From contig CAMJYG010000022.1 of assembly GCA_946409935.1 (NCBI GenBank), positions 1 to 39,026 on the forward strand: a stretch of DNA of 39,026 bases, in the 5' to 3' direction. Each line of letters opens with the position of its first letter. The stretch's first letter is position 1. The notes beneath the pieces are model-generated. The model worked only from the letters and a program-made list of their open reading frames with translations, made no database searches and was not told where the DNA came from. Below are positions 1-7,628 of this stretch, piece by piece. Both the position numbers and the translations under genes were made by a program. Source of the stretch: an uncultured Clostridium sp. (GTDB taxonomy: Bacteria > Bacillota > Clostridia > TANB77 > CAG-508).

Positions 1-165
1 TAAACAAGTTATTATTAGGAACAAAAAATAAATAATAAGATGTGTACAATATTTTGGTATTGTTAACAAGTTAGATGTACAGAACATTTTGATATTACGA
101 AAAATATAAAGTATTAATAATAAGTTAATAGCTCTTTATTAAATAACAATTGACATAACGACAAT

Positions 166-371
166 TTGTCATAATTTGTTAAAACTCAGTATAATTTGTT
201 AATAGCTGTCAAATCGCTCCCACGAATTCTCCCACGAGCTAAAAAAGATAATGGCTGAAATTAAGTTGTATGAACGAAAAGCTCAGAAATCTCAAATCTC
301 AAAAACGGACTGGGTAGGGAGCCATTGAAATAGACTTTTGAGTACATATGCTCAAGGTCTATTTTTTTTTG
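166..371 (+). ncRNA. Candidate small structured RNA with promoter and terminator
   Basis: A promoter-like pair TTGTCA (166-171) and TATAAT (190-195), spaced 18, precedes a segment richer in G+C than its surroundings. GCTCCC (216-221) can pair with GGGAGC (317-322), closing a domain of about 107 nt. It is followed by a hairpin (329-342 with 351-363) and a run of T (362-370), a typical intrinsic terminator. No reading frame with a ribosome site fills it; the only short frame (ATG at about 250, 24-25 codons) has no Shine-Dalgarno. I do not recognise the RNA as 6S, SRP, tmRNA or a known riboswitch. It could also be the leader or tail of something lost. The transcript start near 203 is inferred. 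Confidence 0.3.
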
Positions 372-667
372 CAAGTTGTATTTTCAAGGGTTTTAGCGTT
401 TTACTAAATTTTCAAATGTACACAGATTTTGTTAAAAAGTCTCGGCGCTACTGTAACTTGACTGTAACCAATGAAATAGTGAAATGTGAAAACGTTGATA
501 TCTTACCGACTCCTAAAAAAAGTTTAAAACAATTAGAAAAAGAAAAAAATAATAAATTAAAAAATAGAATTAACTAATGATTGCAAAAACAATAAATTTA
601 TTCATTTGATACCTGCAAAAAGTGGCAAGTTTTTATAATGGATGAATAAAAACGAATATGGTCAAAT

Positions 668-703
668 AAAGATTTAACTATAAGTTAAGTCTTTGTTTTT
701 TTG
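668..703 (+). terminator. Hairpin with T-tract
   Basis: AAAGA-TTAACT pairs with AGTTAA-TCTTT, followed by a T-rich tract. It sits in the gene-poor stretch 372-749, in which I see no supported gene; a weak frame at 416-577 lacks a ribosome site. The hairpin probably ends transcripts before the operon promoter at 750. Confidence 0.45.
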
Positions 704-749
704 TAAAATAGAAATATAAAAATACTTATTATTTTTTTTATAAAAAGTA

Positions 750-778
750 TTGACAAAATATAATATGGTATGTATAAT
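750..778 (+). promoter_or_regulatory. Sigma-A promoter of the NAD/nucleotide operon
   Basis: Exact consensus: TTGACA (750-755), 17-nt spacer, TATAAT (773-778). Expected start of transcription is near 785. It is the only strong promoter seen before the gene block that runs to the terminator at 6109-6158. Confidence 0.75.
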
Positions 779-783
779 ACATA
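769..783. promoter_or_regulatory. Palindromic operator overlapping the -10 box (candidate NrtR site)
   Basis: TATGTAT-A-ATACATA is a perfect palindrome with 7-bp half-sites and one central base, and it covers the whole -10 element. A dimeric repressor bound here would block the promoter. The second gene of the operon encodes an NrtR-type regulator, a family known to bind palindromes at NAD-metabolism promoters, so autoregulation is the simple inference. Confidence 0.45.
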
Positions 784-815
784 TGCAACGACTTAGTATA
801 CAAAATACAATAAGT

Positions 816-854
816 AAAGGAGGAAACATGTAAATTAATAAAAAACATGTTATA
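816..854 (+). promoter_or_regulatory. Leader with strong SD serving an AUG-stop minimal frame
   Basis: The best ribosome site of the region, AAAGGAGG (816-823), is followed at proper spacing by ATG immediately followed by TAA (828-833). AACATG (825-830) and CATGTT (845-850) can form a hairpin holding this start-stop pair. The real downstream gene starts at 860 with only a poor site of its own. This may be a translational control leader. Confidence 0.4.
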
Positions 855-859
855 GTAAG

Positions 860-1357
860 ATGCCAGGATATGTTATACATTTAGCTGTTGGAAAAGTATA
901 TGAAGAAAACAATAAAATAAATAATAAAATGGAATTTGAAAAAGGAATAATTGCACCAGACTTGGCAAAAAATAAAGCAAAATCTCATTATGGAGTATAT
1001 TCAAGTCAGCCAAATCTCAATGAATATATAAGACTAAATAGAAAATTTGATGAATATACAGAGGGATATTTCTTGCATTTACTTACAGATTATTTATTTT
1101 ATAATAGATTCTTAACAAGATGGGATTCAAGTATTTATAATGATTATAATAAACTGAATCATACTTTAATTGAAAAATATGATATTTCAATACCAAAAGA
1201 AATACAACAAATTGTTAAATTCGAAAGTGGAAACACAGAAATTCTAAAAAGAGATAAGCTTTATAGGTTTATTGATTCTGTTGGAAAAATTGATTTAAGA
1301 ACAATACTTTCAAAAGAAGATATTAATTTTGAGAAAGAATGTTGGCTAGAATTTTAA
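860..1357 (+). CDS. Zinc-dependent phospholipase C-like protein
   Basis: A 165-aa protein resembling the small zinc-dependent phospholipase C/S1-P1-like family. The support is the N-terminal MPGYVIHLAVGK, with the His near residue 7 typical of the family start, the GIIAPD segment (about 31-36), and EGYFLHLLTDYLF (about 68-80), which supplies a His/Asp pair of the kind that binds zinc. The start is fixed by the conserved MPG-x-x-x-H opening rather than by the ribosome site, which lies 36 nt upstream and serves an ATG-TAA pair. It is the first gene of the operon driven from 750. The substrate is unknown; its co-transcription with nucleotide genes suggests a phosphoester hydrolase role, but that is inference. 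Confidence 0.55.
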   Translation: MPGYVIHLAVGKVYEENNKINNKMEFEKGIIAPDLAKNKAKSHYGVYSSQPNLNEYIRLNRKFDEYTEGYFLHLLTDYLFYNRFLTRWDSSIYNDYNKLNHTLIEKYDISIPKEIQQIVKFESGNTEILKRDKLYRFIDSVGKIDLRTILSKEDINFEKECWLEF

Positions 1358-1381
1358 AAAATAATGAAAGAAGGATGATTT

Positions 1382-2140
1382 ATGAAAATTAAGGGAAATT
1401 TATTAATATTCAGTGCAGATAATCAAGAAAGAGTTGATGTGAGAAAATTAAAAGAGAAAAAACTTCAAATTTTATTGGATGAAAATAATGAATTACCAAA
1501 GTTTGAAGTTAATAATCAAGAATATATAAAAAAATCAGCAGAAGATGAAATAGAAAAATTATTTGAAATATCCAATTTTTATATTGAACAATTATATACT
1601 TGGGGAGACCCAAATTATTATACCAATAAAGAAGAAATTATAATTACATATTTGGTAATAATTAATAAAAAAAATATAAACAATATTCCTAATAATTTAG
1701 TATTTTATGATTTATGCATCAAAGATGATGAAAAACTATCACTGCAAAATGTAATGTTAAGTAATGAAAAAAAAGAGATAAGATATAAAATTGAAACTGT
1801 TGCTAAACGAAAAAGGGAAAATATTGAGTATACCAATAAAATAGTTGGAAAATCAAGCATAAATGAATTAATAGCAATAATAATTCATACGGGTATAAAG
1901 AGATTAAGAAATAGAATTGAAAATACTAATATAGCCTTTAGTTTTTTAGATAAGGAATTTACTATTACAGAATTACAACAAATTTATGAGATAATACTAG
2001 ATAAAAAACTAGTATCAGCAAATTTTAGAAAAAAAATAGAGCCGATGGTAAAAAAGACTGAAATAATTGTTAAAGACGCAGCATATAGACCATCTAATAA
2101 ATATATATTTAATGAAGAGTTTCTAAAGAATTGGGTTTAA
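1382..2140 (+). CDS. nrtR: NrtR-type NUDIX-related transcriptional regulator
   Basis: A 252-aa protein with the two-part architecture of NrtR. The N-terminal half contains YIEQLYTWGDPNYYT, a hallmark of the NrtR NUDIX-like domain, followed by a strand ITYLVII. The C-terminal winged helix contains FTITELQQIYEIILDK, NFRKKIEP and a late YRPSNKYIF tail, close to the usual LxxLYExILG / NFRRK / GRPAxLYxF pattern. Members sense ADP-ribose or related NAD metabolites and repress NAD synthesis or salvage genes. Here it lies 24 nt after the Zn-PLC-like gene and is followed by HAM1 and PnuC genes. The palindrome over the -10 box at 769-783 is a likely operator. The catalytic NUDIX box is not evident, as usual in this family. 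Confidence 0.75.
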   Translation: MKIKGNLLIFSADNQERVDVRKLKEKKLQILLDENNELPKFEVNNQEYIKKSAEDEIEKLFEISNFYIEQLYTWGDPNYYTNKEEIIITYLVIINKKNINNIPNNLVFYDLCIKDDEKLSLQNVMLSNEKKEIRYKIETVAKRKRENIEYTNKIVGKSSINELIAIIIHTGIKRLRNRIENTNIAFSFLDKEFTITELQQIYEIILDKKLVSANFRKKIEPMVKKTEIIVKDAAYRPSNKYIFNEEFLKNWV

Positions 2141-2166
2141 ATATTAAAGAAATTGGTAGGAGAAAA

Positions 2167-2751
2167 ATGGAAGAATTAATAATTGCTTCAGGAAATAAAG
2201 GAAAAATAAAAGATGTTCAAGAAATATTTGAAAAATATAAGGTTATCTCAATGCAAAGCATAGGAGTTGACATTGACGTAGAGGAAGATCAAGAAACATT
2301 TCAGGGAAATGCAATAAAGAAAGCAGAGGCTATTGCTAAATTACTTAATGGAAAAAAATGTATAGCAGATGATTCTGGAATAGAAATAGAATCTTTAAAT
2401 GGTTTTCCAGGAGTATTCACTAAAAGATGGTTTGACGGAACTGACAGACAAAGAAATTTAAAAATAATAGAGAAATTAAAAGGCTTTTCAAAAGAAAATA
2501 GAAAAATAAGATTTACAACAGCAATTGCTTTGTCAGATGGAAAAGATACTATATGTGAAATATGTACTATAGATGGATTTGTTTCAGAAGAAGTCAGAGG
2601 AGAAAATGGATTTGGATTTGATGAAATATTTGAATTAGAAAATGGAAAAACTCTAGCTGAACTATCGCAAGAAGAAAAAAATGAAATAAGTGCAAGAAAA
2701 ATAGCATTAGAAAAAATAAAAAAATTGTTAGAAAAGGAAATGGAAAGATAA
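2167..2751 (+). CDS. rdgB: Non-canonical purine NTP pyrophosphatase (HAM1/RdgB family)
   Basis: A 194-aa enzyme that hydrolyses dITP/XTP-type nucleotides to the monophosphate and pyrophosphate. Family motifs are clear: SGNKGKIKDVQEIF at the N-terminus, ADDSGIEIESLNGFPG in the middle, GFGFDEIF, and a C-terminal LSQEEKNEISAR-x-A. The start at 2167 follows AGGAGAAAA; an upstream in-frame start at 2131 would overlap the previous gene and has no site. Length matches the family. It is the third gene of the operon and adds a house-cleaning activity to a nucleoside/NAD salvage set. Confidence 0.88.
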   Translation: MEELIIASGNKGKIKDVQEIFEKYKVISMQSIGVDIDVEEDQETFQGNAIKKAEAIAKLLNGKKCIADDSGIEIESLNGFPGVFTKRWFDGTDRQRNLKIIEKLKGFSKENRKIRFTTAIALSDGKDTICEICTIDGFVSEEVRGENGFGFDEIFELENGKTLAELSQEEKNEISARKIALEKIKKLLEKEMER

Positions 2752-2768
2752 ATTAAGGAGTGATTAAT

Positions 2769-3326
2769 ATGGTAAATTATTTAGAAATTGGTGCAACAAT
2801 ATTTGGATTGATTCAAGGTGTATTAGTAATGTTAAATAAAAGAAGTAATTGGATTGCATATTCAATACAAATGATATTAATGATTTTGTTTTCATTATCA
2901 ATGCACTTATATGGTGACGTGACTAATAGTGCAATATATTTAGTTTTAGGAATTATTGGTTTTATTATCTGGAATAAAAAAGATGAAAAAGATATAAAAA
3001 AATGTAGTACTAAAGAGAGAATAATCTACAGTATTATAATTGCTGTTTCAACTTGTGTAGTATTTTTTGCACTTAATAAAACAGATGATCCACTTCCATT
3101 ATTAGATGCTTTCACAACAACATCAAGCTTTGTAGCAACATATTATATGATGACTAAAAAAATTGACACATGGATTATTTGGTTTATAAATGATATTTTC
3201 TATGCTATAGAATATTTTATTTTACCAGAACAAGCATTAAGTTTATTTTTCTTAAATATAGTTTGGACAATTATGGCTATTGTATCATATATAAATTGGA
3301 ATAAGATAATGAAAGGAGAAAAATAA
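2769..3326 (+). CDS. pnuC: PnuC-like nicotinamide riboside transporter
   Basis: A 185-aa integral membrane protein with about six or seven hydrophobic segments. The pattern of repeated short helices, with WNKK after the third helix, a W-x-x-W-F-x-N-D-I (about 138-146) and a C-terminal YINWNK, resembles the PnuC vitamin transporter family, which takes up nicotinamide riboside by facilitated diffusion and metabolic trapping. Start: ATG 2769 is 8 nt after AAGGAG; the GTG at 2760 overlaps that site. It is known that NrtR-type regulators often control pnuC, which fits the regulator two genes upstream. A different vitamin substrate is possible. Confidence 0.7.
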   Translation: MVNYLEIGATIFGLIQGVLVMLNKRSNWIAYSIQMILMILFSLSMHLYGDVTNSAIYLVLGIIGFIIWNKKDEKDIKKCSTKERIIYSIIIAVSTCVVFFALNKTDDPLPLLDAFTTTSSFVATYYMMTKKIDTWIIWFINDIFYAIEYFILPEQALSLFFLNIVWTIMAIVSYINWNKIMKGEK

Positions 3327-3328
3327 AT

Positions 3329-3853
3329 ATGAAAAGAATATATTTTGCAGGAAAATTTAAATTGGATAAAAATAAAAAGATACCATTATCAAAAAGATTA
3401 GAACAGGATTTTAGAGCAAAATTATTAGAAAATTCAGAAAAACTTACATATGCAGATGAGAATTTAAAATTAAACAATGGACATATATATAGCGGACCAT
3501 TTTATTGTGAACAAGCTTCAAACGGTGATTTCACTTCTACTGATTGTAATGTAGTACTTAATGCAGAACATGAAGCGGTAAAAAATAGTGATGTATATTT
3601 TGCATTATTTGATCAAAAATTCTCAGTTGGAACAATCGTTGAACTTGATTGGGCAATTGAGATGGATAAAGAGATAATCATATTTTATGAAGAAGAAGAG
3701 TCAGAACATGATATAAAATCTGAATATTGGTTTGCAATTGCTAATGCTTTGTCAAAGAGCAATAAGGTAAAAGTTTTTAAGTTTAATGATATAAATGAAG
3801 TTGTAAATATTATAAAAGAAGGAGTGATTTTTAATGAAATACAAAGAGTTTGA
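3329..3853 (+). CDS. Nucleoside 2-deoxyribosyltransferase family protein
   Basis: A 174-aa protein of the nucleoside 2-deoxyribosyltransferase fold. IYFAGKF at the N-terminus forms the first strand and loop, YSGPFYCEQASNGDFTSTD (about 52-70) is a strongly conserved block of this subfamily, and SVGTIVELDWAIEMDK (about 99-114) carries the conserved catalytic Glu region. The family moves 2-deoxyribose between bases or hydrolyses deoxynucleotides. It starts two nt after pnuC ends, with AAAGGAGAAAAATAAAT before the ATG, and its last 20 nt overlap the radical SAM gene, so translation is probably coupled. The exact substrate cannot be told. Confidence 0.7.
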   Translation: MKRIYFAGKFKLDKNKKIPLSKRLEQDFRAKLLENSEKLTYADENLKLNNGHIYSGPFYCEQASNGDFTSTDCNVVLNAEHEAVKNSDVYFALFDQKFSVGTIVELDWAIEMDKEIIIFYEEEESEHDIKSEYWFAIANALSKSNKVKVFKFNDINEVVNIIKEGVIFNEIQRV

Positions 3854-4667
3854 ATTAATAGGTTCATCTTTCAAATGCGACAAAAATTGCCCATATTGTA
3901 CTGCTAAAATTACTAAATGGCCAGTGGTAGAAAACAAATTTGAACTATTAGAAGAAAGGCTAAAATACTTAAGAGATAATAATATTAATTTTAGATATTT
4001 TATTTTTTGTGGAAATGGAGAGCCATCTTTACTTGAATTTGATGATTTTAAAACAATAGTGGAAGCTACAAGAAATGTAAATATTTTTGAAGAAAAAAGA
4101 CTACAATCATCTGGAAATATATTTTATGAAGACGAAAAATTAGACCTGATTAAAGATGACTTCATTGTTGAAATAACTAGAGTTTCTTTAGATTCAAATG
4201 AAGATATGAAAATTTTAGGATATAAGAGAGATTATATAAATACAGATAATTTCAAAAAAGCGAAAGTACGTTTAAATTATGTTTTAATGAAAAATAAAAG
4301 TTTTGAGGAATACCTTGAAGAAATAAAACAATATATAGAAAAATATCCTAATATTATAACAGTTAGTTTAAAGACACTAAATTTAAATACAAGAAAGGAT
4401 GAAATTGATAATCCTTATTCACAATGGATTTTAGAAAATGCTTTAACTAAAGATGATACAGATAAAATAATAGAATTTATGAACTCTAATACTAATTTTG
4501 TAACAAGTGATGAAAAATTTTTTGATAGATTTGAATGGAAGTATAAAGGTGTACCAATAACATTTTATGCAAAAAAATTAGATTATGGATATTCAAATAT
4601 AGTTTATTATGGTGGAGAATTGGTAGATTATCATTTAAATAGAATTAACATAGAAAAGGAAAAATAA
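3834..4667 (+). CDS. Radical SAM protein of unknown substrate
   Basis: A 277-aa protein with the CxxxCxxC cluster motif CDKNCPYC (about 15-22), followed by a glycine-rich FCGNGEPSL (about 58-66) that corresponds to the SAM-binding GGE region. There are no additional cysteine clusters, so no SPASM domain. The start at 3834 follows AGAAGGAGTGATTTTTA and overlaps the previous gene by 20 nt. Its fixed place between a deoxyribosyltransferase and a CYTH-kinase suggests a nucleoside- or nucleotide-modifying reaction, but I cannot assign one. It ends two nt before the next start. Confidence 0.65.
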   Translation: MKYKEFELIGSSFKCDKNCPYCTAKITKWPVVENKFELLEERLKYLRDNNINFRYFIFCGNGEPSLLEFDDFKTIVEATRNVNIFEEKRLQSSGNIFYEDEKLDLIKDDFIVEITRVSLDSNEDMKILGYKRDYINTDNFKKAKVRLNYVLMKNKSFEEYLEEIKQYIEKYPNIITVSLKTLNLNTRKDEIDNPYSQWILENALTKDDTDKIIEFMNSNTNFVTSDEKFFDRFEWKYKGVPITFYAKKLDYGYSNIVYYGGELVDYHLNRINIEKEK

Positions 4668-4669
4668 AT

Positions 4670-5557
4670 ATGGTAGAACTAAGATTAGGTTTAATTAATA
4701 ATGTTGAAAGGAAGTTTATTCCTACTAAAAAAGAATTTTTAGAAGAATATTTACAAAGTTTACAATACATAGAAGAATATGAATTGATTCAAACATATCA
4801 GGACAAAGTTAAATATCGTTGCTATAATGATCATAATAACTTTAAATATACTAGAAATATAAAGATGAAAGGTGTTACAGATGTTATAGAAATTGATAAA
4901 GAAACTTTTAATAATGTTTTAAAAGAAAATGATGATAAATGTATACGAAAAATTAGAAAATATTATTTAGATGGAAAATATGAAATAGATGTAGATTATT
5001 TTATAGAACCATTAGATATGATAATGGTTGAGGTTGAAACTGATTCAGCTACACTTGAAGATTATATTCCACCAAGAGGCTTTATAGAAGTTACAGGCAA
5101 TGAAAAATATGAAAACATTGGGATTTTTAATGGTAGTATTATTTCAAATAATACTATTCTGGAAGGAACTGATGCTGTAGGGAAAACAACAACTATAACA
5201 GCGTTACTACAAGATGGAATCATTTGTCAAGATAGATGTATGGATGTAATTTCAGTAAATATGTTATTTGATATTCCTATGGAAATTCGAACAAGAAAAT
5301 ATCAAGAATACTTAAAAAGAATCAATAAAAAAATAATAATAATGATTAATACAGATAAGAAAGAATTAGAAAAAAGAATAAATAAGAGAAAATTACTAAG
5401 TGAATTTGATTCATTAGCTTATGAATACAATAAACTTTATATGGAAACATATGAATACATGAAATTGAATAATATGCTAGAAAATAAGATGTTTTTAGTT
5501 GATTGTACAGGATTAACAATTGATGAACAAGTAAAAGCTGTAAAAACTTACATATAG
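4670..5557 (+). CDS. CYTH domain fused to a thymidylate kinase-like P-loop kinase
   Basis: A 295-aa two-domain protein. Residues about 1-150 look like a CYTH triphosphate-tunnel domain: VERKF near the N-terminus, a run of alternating charged strands, MVEVETD (119-125) and FIEVTGNEKYEN (138-149), the usual CYTH ending. Residues about 160-295 carry a Walker A GTDAVGKT (166-173) preceded by LEG, as in dTMP kinases, and a lid-like KRINKRK. CYTH domains bind or cleave triphosphates; the kinase half would phosphorylate a nucleoside or nucleotide. In an operon with PnuC but no visible nicotinamide riboside kinase, this kinase could fill that role; that is inference. Confidence 0.6.
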   Translation: MVELRLGLINNVERKFIPTKKEFLEEYLQSLQYIEEYELIQTYQDKVKYRCYNDHNNFKYTRNIKMKGVTDVIEIDKETFNNVLKENDDKCIRKIRKYYLDGKYEIDVDYFIEPLDMIMVEVETDSATLEDYIPPRGFIEVTGNEKYENIGIFNGSIISNNTILEGTDAVGKTTTITALLQDGIICQDRCMDVISVNMLFDIPMEIRTRKYQEYLKRINKKIIIMINTDKKELEKRINKRKLLSEFDSLAYEYNKLYMETYEYMKLNNMLENKMFLVDCTGLTIDEQVKAVKTYI

Positions 5558-5620
5558 AGATAATAAATTAGTGAATCTAGAAATAATTATATAATAATAA
5601 TTTAAAGTGAGGAAAATTGT

Positions 5621-6103
5621 ATGAAAGAAAGAGATTTAACATTAAATGTTTTAGATTATAAACTAAATATAAGAGCAGCAGGAATAATAATTCATAATGG
5701 TAAGGTATTAGTACATAGAAATGTAAATAGTGACCATTATGCTTTAGTGGGGGGAAGAGTTGAAATAGGCGAGGATTCAGCAACAACACTAAAAAGAGAA
5801 ATACAAGAAGAAATGGGCAAAGAAATAGAAATTACAGGTTATGTATCTACAATAGAAAATTTTTTCGAAATGAAGGGGGCAAAATTTCATGAGATAATGT
5901 TTGTCCACAAAGCTGAATTTAAACATTAAGAAGACAAGAAAATAGAATATACTATAAAAAATATTGAAGGTGACGAATATTTACAATATGAATGGATTGA
6001 AATTGCTAAAATAAATGAATATCCTATAGTGCCAAAGATTATAAAAGAAATTTTACAAGAGGGTAAATTTCCTGTTCATAGGATTAATAATGATTTACGA
6101 TAA
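5621..6103 (+). pseudogene. NUDIX hydrolase with a single in-frame stop codon
   Basis: The frame opens after GTGAGGAAAATTGT with ATG 5621 and encodes a NUDIX box (GRVEIGE, then REIQEEMG) within the first 75 residues. A TAA at 5927-5929 (codon 103) interrupts it, but the same frame continues unchanged through EDKKIEYTI and YEWIEI to a second stop at 6101-6103. The restored product would be 160 aa, the normal NUDIX length. The one-codon lesion points to a recent nonsense mutation, a sequencing error or readthrough. The truncated 102-aa product keeps the catalytic box. It is the last gene before the operon terminator; NUDIX enzymes often cleave ADP-ribose or NAD derivatives, which fits the NrtR context. 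Confidence 0.7.
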
Positions 6104-6108
6104 TATAT

Positions 6109-6158
6109 AAAAAAGTCAGAAAGCTGGTATAAAACTATACCAGCTTTCTGACTTTTTT
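6109..6158. terminator. Perfect bidirectional terminator
   Basis: A 23-bp perfect stem (6109-6131 with 6136-6158) and a 4-nt loop, with A-runs on one side and T-runs on the other so that it works on both strands. It ends the NAD/nucleotide operon and the converging minus-strand gene. The last codons of the minus-strand gene are encoded inside the stem. Confidence 0.9.
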
Positions 6159-7124
6159 ATTATTAGTATATTTTTTTAGCCAATTATTTAAATCTTTTTG
6201 TTTCTTAAAAATTAACATTTTTTCACTAGGTACATTATCAAGTATTTGCAATACTTGTGGCCTCTTTTTTCTATTATAAGTAAGTACATATTTTATAAAT
6301 GTAAAATTAAATCTTTCTTTGCAACCAGGTAATTCTGGTTTATCTTTATTAGAGTATTTTATAAGTCTTTTTAAAAATCCCCTTAAATGAGCAAAACTTG
6401 AATAATCTAGCCATATTACTAAGTCGGCTTTATCTAGTCTTTCCTTTAAGGTCTTGTTATAGTTTCCATCAATAATCCATTTTTCTTCTTTTGCTTTTGC
6501 TTCAATTATAGAATCTCTTTTATTTCTGTCAACTTCAACCCAATTAGCATTATAATTAATTGCATCTAAATGGATGGCAGGTATTTTTAATTCTTTGGAA
6601 AGAATAGTAGCCAAAGTACTTTTACCACTTCCAGAACCACCTATAATGGAGATTCTATTTGTTGGAATATCAATATAATATAGTTTTTCTCCGTTTTTTA
6701 ATGTTTCTATATATTTAGCGCCAAATTTTTCATAATAGTTTTCTAAATCTGACTTTAAATACAATTTCTTAAAATTTCTTTTCCTTGCTTCTGCAATAAT
6801 TGCATCATTTAAAATTTTTGAATAACCTTTTCCACGATATTCTTCTTTAACATACATAGTAGCATACCAAGGGAACAAGTCTTGTCTTTCTTCACCATCT
6901 TTTGGAAATATTGATATAAAACCGATTAAAATGTTATCTTCAAGTAAAATTAATTTACAATAATTAAAGTTTTTTAAATTTGATTTAATTTTTGAGATTT
7001 TCTTTTTGATTTTTAGATTGAATTCTTTTTTGGAGAGATTTTTTTCACCCCATTCTTTTTGCGTTAATATTGAAATTTCTTCAATATACTTGAGCTTTTC
7101 CTTTAAATTATAAATTTTCAACAT
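6135..7124 (-). CDS. GNAT acetyltransferase fused to a FlaR-like P-loop kinase
   Basis: A 329-aa fusion. Residues 1 to about 155 are a GNAT acetyltransferase: ATMYVKEEYRGKGYSKIL (about 88-105) holds the acetyl-CoA pyrophosphate loop RGKG, and YYEKFGAKYI is the usual last motif. Residues about 157-320 form an adenylate-kinase-like domain with Walker A GGSGSGKST (162-170), IHLDAI, IIDGNY and DLVIWLDYS, the pattern of proteins annotated as DNA topology modulation protein FlaR. It converges on the NUDIX operon and shares its terminator. The start at 7124 is the first Met, preceded by AAAGGAGTTAAAGT on the minus strand. The substrate of either half is unknown. Confidence 0.75.
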   Translation of the reverse strand: MLKIYNLKEKLKYIEEISILTQKEWGEKNLSKKEFNLKIKKKISKIKSNLKNFNYCKLILLEDNILIGFISIFPKDGEERQDLFPWYATMYVKEEYRGKGYSKILNDAIIAEARKRNFKKLYLKSDLENYYEKFGAKYIETLKNGEKLYYIDIPTNRISIIGGSGSGKSTLATILSKELKIPAIHLDAINYNANWVEVDRNKRDSIIEAKAKEEKWIIDGNYNKTLKERLDKADLVIWLDYSSFAHLRGFLKRLIKYSNKDKPELPGCKERFNFTFIKYVLTYNRKKRPQVLQILDNVPSEKMLIFKKQKDLNNWLKKYTNNKKVRKLV

Positions 7125-7296
7125 AATACTTTAACTCCTTTAAATAATTATAAAACTCTGTTAAATTAAAACGTTAGAAGTATGTTAACATAAATTGACT
7201 AACTTGTCAAATTTTTTTATATGTTCGCTTTTATTTTTATTACAAATAATGTATAATATTTCAAAAAGAAGAATTATAAAATCAAAGGAGAGTAAC

Positions 7297-7551
7297 ATGG
7301 AATTTATCAAAGAAGATGAAAGAACTTATTTAAAAGATGCAAACGGAAAAGTAATAGCTGAAATTAAATTTAAAGAAATAGAAAACGGAATATTTGATAT
7401 CTATCATACATTTGTAGACGAAAGTTTACGAGGAAAAGGAGTAGCGTCTAGTCTTGTTCAAGAAGTAGTAAAACAAATACAATCCAAAAATGGAAAGATA
7501 ATAGCAAGTTGTTCTTATGCTAAAAAATGGCTTGAACATAATAAATTATAA
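7297..7551 (+). CDS. Small YjdJ-type GNAT N-acetyltransferase
   Basis: An 84-aa protein of the minimal GNAT type. VDESLRGKGVASSLVQ carries the acetyl-CoA loop, and CSYAKKWLEHN at the end is the usual CxYxxxWL signature of the YjdJ group. The start at 7297 follows AAAGGAGAGTAAC; the upstream in-frame start at 7195 would add a hydrophobic leader without a ribosome site and is unlikely. It stands alone and is divergent from the GNAT-kinase gene. Confidence 0.8.
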   Translation: MEFIKEDERTYLKDANGKVIAEIKFKEIENGIFDIYHTFVDESLRGKGVASSLVQEVVKQIQSKNGKIIASCSYAKKWLEHNKL

Positions 7552-7570
7552 AAATACTATAAAATTTGTG

Positions 7571-7599
7571 TTGAGATATTCTGATTTTTAGGGTAGAAT
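7571..7599 (+). promoter_or_regulatory. Sigma-A promoter for the nucleotidyltransferase pair
   Basis: TTGAGA (7571-7576), 17-nt spacer, TAGAAT (7594-7599), 30 nt before the start at 7629. Confidence 0.5.
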
Positions 7600-7628
7600 A
7601 TATATAAATTAATAATAAAGAGGTTAAT

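Noticed and set aside
205-371. tmRNA, SRP RNA, 6S RNA or T-box
   Set aside because: No CCA end with T-arm, no SRP GGAA-type loop motif, no T-box GGGTGG-ACCGCG block; only a generic structured RNA can be proposed.
338-577. 79-codon frame, possibly 53 codons from 416
   Set aside because: It begins inside a terminator hairpin, no ribosome site precedes either start, and the sequence resembles nothing that I recognise.
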